This document shows positions 11,501 through 20,546 of a stretch of 64,000 nt of DNA, piece after piece. Position 1 is the stretch's first letter. Each line of letters opens with the position of its first letter. Made by a program: the position numbers and the translations under genes. Where the stretch lies: contig JACDTU010000001.1 of NCBI GenBank assembly GCA_022376465.1, forward strand, positions 930,001-994,000, read 5' to 3'. This stretch comes from Cubamyces lactineus (taxonomy: Eukaryota; Basidiomycota; Agaricomycetes; Polyporales; Polyporaceae). The notes under the pieces were generated by a model, which was not told the origin of the DNA, did no database searches, and worked only from the letters and a program-made list of their open reading frames with translations.

Positions 11501-11773
11501 GTTAGCTGCAGTTGCAAATCGGAGCCCTCGCGAGGCTCGCCGGATCCTCCCGATGGTGGGTCCAGGTCCAATCTTGGTGGGTTCGTGTTCGCGTTCCGTG
11601 GTGAGGGGAGTTCCGGGTCGGGGCACATCTCCATGCCATTCCGTTATGTGCGGTGCCATCATAGCTTCGTGTTCTCCACGGAGGTAGGCTACCAGTACAT
11701 CTTGATCATTGGGTTCTCCTCCGGGTACACGTCGGAGAGGGTAACTCGTTCGATATTCTCGTAGATCGGTTCT
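8507..11773 (-). pseudogene. Chromovirus pol: reverse transcriptase, RNase H, integrase with chromodomain (interrupted)
   Basis: A single frame runs from 11773 to the TAA at 8509-8507 but is broken by TGA at 11344-11342, 11131-11129 and 10033-10031. Seen: RT with the YMDD active site; RNase H with ESDAS and YDRELL; integrase from the ATG at 9997 with an HHCC zinc motif (HDPPAAGH...CATC), DDE core acidics in TMDLITDLP, ISDRGPQF and QTERVNQE, and a C-terminal chromodomain (RYQIKWKGYSSAKNTWEPE). The RNase H site normally reading DHKNL reads NHKNL at 10189-10187. The integrase part alone (8507-9997, 496 aa) is intact. Confidence 0.93.
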
Positions 11774-12353
11774 TCAGTGAGTGCTTCCAAGGTCGTGTCT
11801 TCGTCCTCTTCGTTTGTTCCTTCATCTGGTTCTTCTTCGATTGGCTTGGGTCTCCCGGTGAAGGGGTCTTGGTCTGGGAACCACATTGCACGCAGATGTT
11901 CCACAATTGTTCGGTTCACCCGAGTGGGGTCGATATCGAGGGTCCCTTTCGTGAAGTCGATGTTGGCATTGACGCGCTGCAGCCATGGCAGGCCCAGGAT
12001 GATTGGTTCCTTTCCTAGCGACGTAATCAGGAACCGCACAATGTGTCGGTGGCCCCCGGCTTCAATTTCAAGAACTGCACATTTCTTGATATCGCCTGCT
12101 TCATTCCTGGTTCCATCAGCGTTGTATACTCGGATCGGGGCTTTCAGCGATTTGAGCGGGAAGTTGTGCTCTTTCGCAAACCTGTGGTCCATGAATACTT
12201 CTCCCGCTCCCGTGTCGATGAGGGCTTTCGTTTCAACGCTTAGGTCCGTGTGGATAGATAACGGAATTCTCATAGACTGTCGAGAAGTCTGTGCTACTAT
12301 TACGCGGCGGACCTTAGTACGCGGTCGTGACGTCGAGACACGCCGGTTCTTCA
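11689..12353 (-). CDS. Chromovirus aspartic protease region, expressed by -1 frameshift from gag
   Basis: This frame has no ATG at its start. It is -1 relative to gag and begins at the gag stop, directly after a slippery heptamer. The protease active site DTGAG lies about 45 residues in, followed by a flap-like segment and ILGLPWLQ, typical of retropepsins. The frame ends at TAG 11691-11689. The downstream RT frame is a further -1 and overlaps it from 11773. No slippery site is seen there, so a one-base indel is the likely cause. That separates protease from RT in this copy. Confidence 0.85.
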
Positions 12354-13352
12354 AAAACCCTCGTTGGAGAAGCTTGCGAGAATTTCCTTCGCGTCTTGGT
12401 CTTCTTCTAGCCCCTTCAGAGCGGTACGGATCCTTGCTGCGATAAGCTGCTTCTTGTCAGCCGCTTGGCCATCGATGGATTTGATGTCTTCATCATTGTC
12501 GCTCTCGTCTTCTTCGACCTCGGTGATGCGGGCCTTGGCAGCAGGCTTCGTCTTCTTACGGTCGTTGGTTCTTCTGTTGGGGCACTGCCGCGCTAGATGC
12601 CCTATCTGGTGGCAATTGAAGCATCGTCCTTCTCGGTAGTGCTTCTCACATTCTCCGGTCGTCATCTTGTCGACATTCATGGTGTCAGGGTCGCGTTCTT
12701 GCGGTCGGGGTCTGTACGGCTTGTACGTAGGTCGGAAGGTCGAGGTCTTCCCGTCGTATGCTCTTCCCAGGTGATACTGCTGTTCGAGAGTGGAGGCTCG
12801 GAGGTAGAGTTCGCTGGCGTCCTTCGGTAGGGGGTACATCCCGAAGATCTTCTCTCGAAGGGGACGGTTGAGTCCAGCATAGAAGAAGTCGGCAATGACT
12901 TCGAACTCTGTGATTCCGCATCGCGAGATGATCGACTTGAACTCGGCGATGTAGTCTTCGACTTTTTTGCTTCCTTGCTTCAGGTTTCGCAGCAGCACAC
13001 GGGCGCTGGCCTTCTGGTCGATGTCGTCGAATGCTTCCAGTAGTTGCTTCTTGAAGTCGTCCCAGGTTCCATAGTTGGGTTCAATGTGTTCTTCGCCTGG
13101 TCTTCGGTTCTTGTTCTGGTCGGCTGCCTGCCGTTCTACGTCTTCAATGAAGGTGCGGGCCCAGGTTCCGGCGGTGCCTCCGTTCATCAGCATAAGGCAG
13201 AAGACGATCTTCATTTCGTCGGTGGCGTAGGTCTTCTTGTTCATCGTGAGGTAGAGGGAGCATTTCTGCAACCACTCCACTACTTCGCCCCGCTTCCCTG
13301 AGAACTCTGGGGGCATCTTGAGCTTGATCTTGTTCGTCTTTTCTTCAGCCAT
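12351..13352 (-). CDS. Chromovirus gag (capsid and zinc-knuckle nucleocapsid)
   Basis: 333 aa from the first ATG. It carries a retrotransposon gag domain (about residues 10-200, with LEAFDDIDQKASARVLL) and a CCHC zinc knuckle CFNCHQIGHLARQC near residue 245. An acidic tail ends at TGA 12353-12351, overlapping the frameshift site. The frame stays open upstream for another 168 codons to the TGA at 13859-13857 without any ATG. That upstream stretch reads like protein (see findings), so the true N-terminus may be longer. Confidence 0.92.
   Translation of the reverse strand: MAEEKTNKIKLKMPPEFSGKRGEVVEWLQKCSLYLTMNKKTYATDEMKIVFCLMLMNGGTAGTWARTFIEDVERQAADQNKNRRPGEEHIEPNYGTWDDFKKQLLEAFDDIDQKASARVLLRNLKQGSKKVEDYIAEFKSIISRCGITEFEVIADFFYAGLNRPLREKIFGMYPLPKDASELYLRASTLEQQYHLGRAYDGKTSTFRPTYKPYRPRPQERDPDTMNVDKMTTGECEKHYREGRCFNCHQIGHLARQCPNRRTNDRKKTKPAAKARITEVEEDESDNDEDIKSIDGQAADKKQLIAARIRTALKGLEEDQDAKEILASFSNEGF
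12354..12360 (-). promoter_or_regulatory. -1 ribosomal frameshift site at the gag-pol junction
   Basis: The coding strand reads G GGT TTT immediately before the gag TGA. This is a perfect X XXY YYZ heptamer in the gag frame. Slipping back one base enters the protease frame exactly. No downstream pseudoknot was analysed. Confidence 0.8.
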
Positions 13353-13884
13353 CGTGGCTTCAGTTCGGCCTTCGGGTTCGTTCGCAGTTCGGTTCGATTC
13401 TTCTTGAGGGGTCTTCCCTACGGGTTCTGGTGCGGCTTCGCTTCCCTCTGGGTCGTGGTCGTTGTTCGAAGTTCTTGTAGCGTTCTCGCTTTCTGGTTCA
13501 CTCTCCTCGAGTATCTCCGCTTGAGCTGGTCTGGGAGTAGTGAAGTCTACCGGGGAAGGTTGTTCTGGTTCTGTTCTCGGTTCCGGGGTGGCCGCTGGTT
13601 CCTCCGGAAGTTCGTCTCCAAGTGATATTTCGCGGTAACGTCTTCGGTAGTCGGGGTCGATGTCAAGGCAGTTCCGCCAGGTGAGAGGGACTTCAGTGAA
13701 GTGCCAGGACTTGTTCTTCCAGAAGACTTGTTGCCCTTCGTAGTAGACTAGCTTGGCTTCCTTGTCAACCGCAAATTCTTTCGGTATCGACGCCGTGTTG
13801 TTCGGTTCGGGGCCGCTCCGTCTTGAGCGGGTGTCGTGTGTCGAGATCTGGGTAGATCAACGGGTTCTGGTGAGCTCGACCTAA

Positions 13885-14319
13885 TGTTACGACGAGCCTA
13901 GATCGGTCACAGCAAGCGACATCCTAGGGATCGGACCAGAGGTCTCCAGTAGTTCAAGTCGAGTAGAGGTTCAGAGGAATAGGCAATGGATAACCAGGTC
14001 GAGCTGAGGATCCCGAGTGGATCCTCCGGTCTTAAATACAGGAAAGGAGGCATAGACACGTCAGCGCCACGTAGGCGCCACGTACCGTGAGAGTCCAGTA
14101 TAATTACGTAGAGTCAGGGCTGGAAATACAGGTGATGTGGCGATGACGTGGCAAAACAGGATAGGCTAGGAATACAACAACCGTGGAATCGGTGGGAACG
14201 AGGATGACGTGGAACGGGAAAGGATGACGTGGTATGGGAAAAGATGGTGTGGCATAGTGGGAGCGCAAGGAGGAAGGAAAAGGAAACTTCGTGACCGTGA
14301 CACAGTGAGCGTCGTAACA
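13885..14319 (-). repeat. 5' LTR of the chromovirus
   Basis: 435 bp, same termini as the other LTR. Relative to it, three G-to-A differences are seen on the + strand; two of them lie in CpG. Confidence 0.95.
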
Positions 14320-14324
14320 TTACA
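14320..14324 (+). repeat. Right target-site duplication of the LTR element
   Basis: TTACA, identical to 6623-6627. Confidence 0.9.
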
Positions 14325-14713
14325 TATATACTCACCAGCGCTGCTCGGCGCTTCAGCAGCGTCCCGGAGAGCGCCCAGCATATTCTACGAGCAGAAGTAG
14401 TGTCCGTCGTATATTAGCTCTTAGATGATGTCTAAAGACAATGCGTTGCCTCTAAATCCGCTATGAGAAGCTCTGCTGAGGCAAATTGCCAGAAGAAAGC
14501 GGAAAATTGGGGCTAATGCGGAAGGGACGGACGAAATGGACGTTGGTGAAACCCTCTGCAAATTCCCGGACAAAAGGGCCTGAAAGCCTGCCAACGCTTC
14601 TGCAAAACCGGACATTTCCTATCGAATTTCAGAATTTTTGTCTGGACATTTCCTCAAAAATTTGGCAGATTTTGCAGAAGCCTACCCTACCATTGTCATG
14701 GGTCCTGGGAGAT

Positions 14714-17700
14714 CAAGGGATATGCAAGGCGTTTCATCTGCATGCAGTCACAGTGCATGAGGCGCCGAACGTGCTGCGATGGGGAGAACGGGACGCTCAG
14801 ATGCTCCGTGAGCCCCAGTAGCAGTAGGTCTGGAAGGTGACCCGCGGCGCGAAGCTTAATGGCGTGCCTGCTGAGCCCGCCTTGGCGGACCGCGCAACCG
14901 CCTCGTCCGACGTATGTACGGCAGGAGACCACAAAGATGCACGCGTCCACAGCCAAAACGCGGGTACTGTGACGGTGCTCAGAGCTCTGGCAAGGGGTGG
15001 ATCCGACAGACGGGCTAGGCTGTCAAACGCGGCCCGCCAGGGACAGGAACCAGAAGTTCAAACTTCGAAACGAGCCTGAGGGCAGGAACATCCCGTATGT
15101 CAAGAGCTATGTCGCCAGGAACGAGTGGCAGCGGAGCATGCAACGAGGGGTGCTGTCAAGATTAAGAGAATCCAGACCTCCAATCGGCGCGAAGCCAGTC
15201 CAGCGTGCTATCGGTAGGTGACGCATGGAGGAAGCAGCCGATTCAAAGCTCGCAGCTAGACAGTGCGGTGTACGATGTACCGACTTGACAGGGCTGAGGA
15301 AGCGAGCTCGGCAGGCCTGTAGTCCCTCACGACCCATTCAGCTTCTTCCAAGCAGCAGTCCGAGAAGCCTCAGCCCGTGGGGCAGCGGTACTCGGGTGGT
15401 GGATACGAACAGGCAGGAGTTCGCGTGTAAGCACAGAGCACCAAATATGGACGGGCTTCTACTGAGCAAGGCCATGTCCACAACAGTCTCTGCTGCGCGA
15501 ATGCGGTACAGTGGGGGTAAGCAAACGCTGCACAGCTTGAGTGAGAGGGAAGCGATAGGTGCGTACCGAGGCAGTGCGTTGTTTAATGGATTTCGGTTCC
15601 CGTCCGGCGAGATCACTTTGAAACGCGTACAGCGCCGCGTCGCGTGTCGAATGTCGTCGGCCTCGACAGTCGACGGATGACGTATTGCTGTCAGAGTCGT
15701 TTCATGCCGGCGCGCGAACAAGTCTCATTGACATCATGGTTGGCTGGCAGAGCGAGGGGTCCGAGTGTATGTTCGGGGCAGCGCCCCGAGATCCGCGTCC
15801 CAGGATCGAGGGTGTGTACTCGATGAATCCAGTGTAAGACGATCGTTCGGGTATTGCGATGCTACTTTGTGCGTCCCGCCGGCACGAGCTGCATAGACTG
15901 CGGAGTGGCTTCGCGACGCGTCGGTTCTTTCATACTACGAGATCCAAAGAAACGAGCCATCTCCGGCGGACCGTAGCGGTGTGCTGCAGGCCGATACGCA
16001 GACGTAGCGATCGAGTGCCCTACGCCCATCCGTCCTGTAGTAATGCGGCCACCGGTGCTCATGTCGATGCATCCCAGCACGTCTCGGTAAATCTGTCGAT
16101 CAATACGTACCTCCCGCGCGTAGCACCCACGCGATGCACGATACGCGTGATCCCCACCAGATCTGCACATGATCGAGCGCGCGGGGGCCAAGCGCATAGT
16201 AGCACCCTCGGTATGATCTGGTATGATGCCCTGGGGCACGGCGACACAGCATCCTGAATACGTTCAGAGATCGAGTTGCCGTGGTGGAGTGTGCGTGCGC
16301 AGTGTCCGCGAACGATCGGGCTGCTGTGCCAGCTGGACCTGTGTGTGCATTGCCGGTGACTGGAATGATGAACTTGGGTGGAGAGTGCTAGGGGTATGTA
16401 CGCTTGTGTGTCCACGGCTCGCGATGTCCGCTGTTTCAGCCTTGTGTCGCTTCCTCGAGCCGGGGATCGTGCGCGGAGATGTTACCCGCGCGTGGTGGGT
16501 CCATGTCGGCGACATGGCCCGGAGTGATGATGATCGACTGCCTGCTGCGAAGACGTTGGCGCCGTCAGCAAATGGGAAACGCAAAGAGAGCAGCGATGGC
16601 TATGGGACCGGTAACAGAACCCGTGAAGGTCGTATTTCTGTGAAGGGCTTGGAGCCCCAAAAGGGTCCGGCCCGACGCGAAAACGCCCGAGAGCGATAGT
16701 ATTGCGATGACGGAACCTAGTGACGGCCACGCACCACACACGTCGTCTGTGGATCGCGAAGTCTTCCTCGGGTACTGTAGCATAGGAATCGACCTGGCTC
16801 GAGCGGTCGCCCCGATCGGCGTCGGAGTGCCGCGCAGCACAGAGTGGGCGAGCTGTACCCGACGAACTTCTCTTTCGAGTTGACTCAACTCCTAGCGCTG
16901 CGCCTTGCATGAGTCGAAGCCACAAGTGAGGGAGTCCGAGTGCTGCATACCGCATCTGTGCTTCGAATGCAGCCGTCGTCAAGTCAACGCACCGGCGTCC
17001 GACAGCCTACAAAATTCGAAGGCACCGCACTGACTCGCGGCTGCAGAGCCGCGCACGACAGAACTTCAGAAGCAACCCCACTGCAGCTGGCATGACCACC
17101 GCAAATGCTTCGAGTGTGTCCCGCTCCGACGCCTGCGCACGCGTGTCCGGCTCTGCAAGCACATCAGGCCCAAACCTAAAGCTCGCAGCACATGGTGAGG
17201 CGTGCAAGCAGTGCGAGTGCTGCTCCGCGGCTGCAAAGCCAATCAACAACACGGCCTGCCAGAGCCTGCGAGCCAGTGCGAACCTTGTCCAATAAAAGAA
17301 CACCGGGCGCGCAGGGCGTTGGGGAGCCTCGAGGGCATTTACTCGGGATACCAATTGTGACACGACTGTGGGTGGGCTTTGGGCGTGGCGGTCCACTGCG
17401 GGGTCGAACAGAGGTTTGAGAGGACGGAAGGCTGTGTCGAGCCTGCGCGGGCGAGAGAACGACAAGCTCGAGGCCAGGGGCCAAACAGCCTTTGCGCTAG
17501 CGCAGGACGTCGCTGACATGTACGCCAGAATCCCGAGATTCCAGCACCCATGATCAACCCCTGCCCCAGGTGGGAGAAACGTGGGCACGGCCATGCGCGC
17601 GGGAACCCTGCAGGCCATTCAGATGAAGTCGAATGACGAATCTGTTGCGGAATGTCATCAATCTCGTCTACGGAAGGACGCTCTTAGCATGCTTGATCAA

Positions 17701-20546
17701 GCTTCAAGCTGCGGGCTTCGGATGTTCGCCCGTCCATGCATTGCATGGAGTGCGCGTTATGCAGCGGGGCCGCTCGAGAGAAAGCGTAAGCGCATCGATC
17801 GATGATCTGTCTGCCGATGAATTTTCGCTTTGTGCCGCATATGCGTACGCGCACGCTCGGTCGTCCGCAGTGGCACATCTTCAAGTTGGAGTAAGCCTCG
17901 GGTTGAACAAAGTGGCGCGCAGGTGCAACGGCAGCGGACGAAACAGCATCGACTCGCAGGCACCCGGTGGGATCAAGTTGCAAACAAAGTTGCAGGCAAT
18001 GATGATGGTGCAGCTGCTGCGACTGCGATTTGGATTACGGTACGGCTCGGTACTGGCGTCACCCCAGCCAGAACCGGTGGTGATGCCTGATGGGGGGACA
18101 CCGGTTCTGAGATGATCTCGGGCGCGGGCAGCAGGAAGGCAGAAGCTCGAAGGCTCGAAGCTTGTAGCAAGCATGTACGTTACTCGGCGTGGAGGCGTGT
18201 GGGGTGGAGGCAGAGTTCGAAACGCAGAACGCAGATCACGGGCGCGATCCGGACCTCGACAGCTGAAGGGAAGGGAGCGAGTCGGGGACGGCCACGCTAC
18301 TTGCGTTGACTCCCTGAGGCTGCTCGATGGCACACGTACTGTGCGTACCGTACGTGGAGGCTGCGGCGTCGATGGGGCCTGAGGCCTGTCTGCTTATGCA
18401 GTGGCAATAGTGCTTGATAACGCTTACCGACCACATTAACGCCGAAACCGCTAGCTCGACGGAACTGACTGTCGGACGCGTCTTCTGGGTGCGCCGCGGG
18501 CCACAACGGATCGAAGCTCGAAACGCCGAGGAGGCCGATGCGTCACGGTCGACGATGCAGCAGCAGGAGAGATTGTAGTATCACTTGCTCTGTCTCGCAG
18601 GTCGACACGTTCCCTCCCGCGCCACGCCGCGCGTGAGCTCTCGGTGCGGGTGGAGACGAACGAGGCTAGCGGTGGTGCCGTCGTCAGGAAGTGCCGGAGA
18701 AGGAGGAAGGATCGCTGCAAAGGTTGCACCGATGTAGCGATATACACCGTATGGCATATGGACGGTCACCGGGGATTGCGCGTGCGGCGGTGGAAACGAC
18801 CGCAGGGGCGCCGCGACGGGAACTCGTCCACGGCAGCGCACAGCTCCGGGCCCGGCGGCAGTTGCTCGGGTCCTATGCACCCTGCGTCCGAATCCGGACA
18901 AACTCGACCGGGGGGCGGGTCGGGAAGGGACGGAAGCCCTGCGTTTACTCATGGCGCACGGCAGAGACTCAGAGCGTCTCTGCAAGACGGAGCGGCCTCA
19001 TGATCGGGCACCAGCGATACCAGCGAGCGACTCCGGGGCTCGTAGACGAGGAGAAGCTTCGCCTGCCGCCGATGGGGCTTCGGAGCGAGCTTAGCCTGTC
19101 AAGAGCGGTCGCCGGACGATCTCGAGGGCGGGGGTCGGTGGGACAAGTCTGGGACAAGCTTACGCGTAGGGAAGGATGATTGCGATTGAGATGGGATGGG
19201 AAGAGGCGAGAGTCTGAGAGAGAACAGTTGTTCCATCTCACCATCCGCGCGTCATCCGCCCGTTGTCGTGATGTTCATCATAGATCATGGAGGGATGATG
19301 CGGCGTCTTGGATGGGACGAACCTTGAGCTTGTTTGTTTCCCGTCGGGCCTGCGGACTGACTTTGCGGACCTTCGGACTCGGAGGCGGCGGAGGGGGTGG
19401 CAGCCGCGGCCCCTTATGGGACTTGGCGGGGAAGCAGGCATGCTCTTGCCAAATGCTGCTCGGATTTGATGCGGCGTCGGAGTGCAGAAGAAGCGCAAGG
19501 CTCAAGCCGCGAGCGCAGAGATGCGCTGCGGAGAGAGGAAGCCGCAGCCGCTAATGGAGGCCGGCGAAGGACATATTGCCCGGGGTTTATAGGTAAAGAT
19601 GGGAGGGAGAGGTAATCATGATTGACTTTGGAGATTCGGAGCTCGACGACGGAAAACAGAACTGACAGTGACATATGATGCCCAGAGGGCTTGACTAGGC
19701 AACGCAGACGAATTCTGCTCGGCCGAGTCAAAGCTGCTGGACGATTGTCATATGGAGAATGATGATAACGAAGAAAGCAGAGTATTAGCCGGAGGAGGTG
19801 GCTGGTAGCGGGAGACGGCGACGGCGGAGAAATTGAAAAGAGGTTGTTGTGATCGGGCCGAGGTCTTGCAAGGGACGGGCAAGAGCGAGCTGGCCACGCG
19901 CGAAATGACATGTGGGCGCTGTCGGTCGTCATTGGCTGGTCTGGGCGGTCGCTGGACGGCGTCTGCTGGCGAGGAGGCAATGCGAGATGTAAGCATGGCG
20001 GTGTGCCTAGTCGTTCATAGAAAAACGCCATGGAAAAGAGAACGCGATAATCCGCATACGGGCAGAGAGGCCTGGGGGGCTGCGCGGAAGGAGAGAGCAA
20101 TGAGGAGGAGGGAGACGGAGGGGACGAAGAGAGGACGATTGATGAAACAGATCAAGCGGAGTGTGAAGTTGCAGAGGACGAGGAAGCGTTGAATAAAGAG
20201 AGTAAGCAGGGCGAGATGAGATGAGAGCGGGCCATCCGACATCTCACCAACTCTACTCGTCCTTGTCCTCCTCCTCCATCTCCTCCGCCGCCGTCTGCTT
20301 CCTATCCCCCTCTGGACGGTCCCATCTCTTCCCCCACCTCCTCCTCTTGCCGCACCCTGCCGCACCCTAGGAAAACATTCCCAAGTAATCGTAAGCTCGG
20401 TGCTGCTGTGCCTCTTGCCCGCACAGCCTGCTCTACTTCCCCTCCTCCCGCATCGCCTCCCACTCTATACCGCCTCCGTCAAATAATCGACATCATCGCC
20501 TGCGCACTCTCCTCCTCCGTTCCTTCCGTTAAAGCACTCTCCATCC
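14714..20546. other. Gene desert right of the transposon nest
   Basis: About 5.8 kb. Open frames up to about 230 codons exist on both strands but carry no recognisable domain and overlap one another in several frames. I see no convincing exon chain, RNA gene or repeat pair. The last ~0.5 kb is the pyrimidine-rich 5' flank of the zinc-finger gene. Confidence 0.45.

Larger units (their letters stand above)
6628..14319 (-). mobile_element. Ty3/gypsy chromovirus LTR retrotransposon, nearly full length
   Basis: 7,692 bp, transcribed on the minus strand. Two 435-bp LTRs (6628-7062 and 13885-14319) begin TGTTACGACG and end CGTCGTAACA, and are flanked by the 5-bp duplication TTACA. Order from the 5' LTR (right end): gag, -1 frameshift site, protease, reverse transcriptase/RNase H, integrase with C-terminal chromodomain, three extra ORFs, polypurine tract, 3' LTR. 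The order RT-RH-IN plus the chromodomain define the chromovirus branch of Ty3/gypsy. The LTRs differ at 3 of 435 positions, so the insertion is recent. Pol is interrupted, so this copy is probably not autonomous. Confidence 0.96.
6273..14707. mobile_element. DNA transposon/MITE-like element (~738 bp) split by the LTR retrotransposon
   Basis: The left end begins CAGGACCCATGACAAT (6273-6288). The reverse complement of the right end, from 14707 inward, begins with the same 16 bases. The next ~15 bases match at about 9 positions, ending in a shared GCYTC. Both ends are flanked by GGAGAT (6267-6272 and 14708-14713). Removing the LTR element (6628-14319) and one copy of its 5-bp duplication leaves about 738 bp. 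Five exact CCGGACA motifs lie inside (6313, 6358, 6443, 14566, 14608), with variants near 6331, 6403 and 14641. No transposase frame is seen, so it is non-autonomous. The superfamily is not assigned. Confidence 0.72.

Noticed and set aside
13850..13884. tRNA primer-binding site next to the 5' LTR
   Set aside because: The coding strand just inside the LTR starts TTAGGTCGAGCTC and has no TGG-initiated match to a tRNA 3' end that I can support. The element may self-prime or use an offset site.
17007..17618. 203-codon ORF on the minus strand
   Set aside because: No domain, overlaps several other open frames, and no splice partners. Expected by chance in GC-rich DNA.
19414..20100. 228-codon minus-strand ORF upstream of the zinc-finger gene
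   Set aside because: Pyrimidine-rich promoter sequence giving Ser/Pro/Leu composition; no recognisable family.
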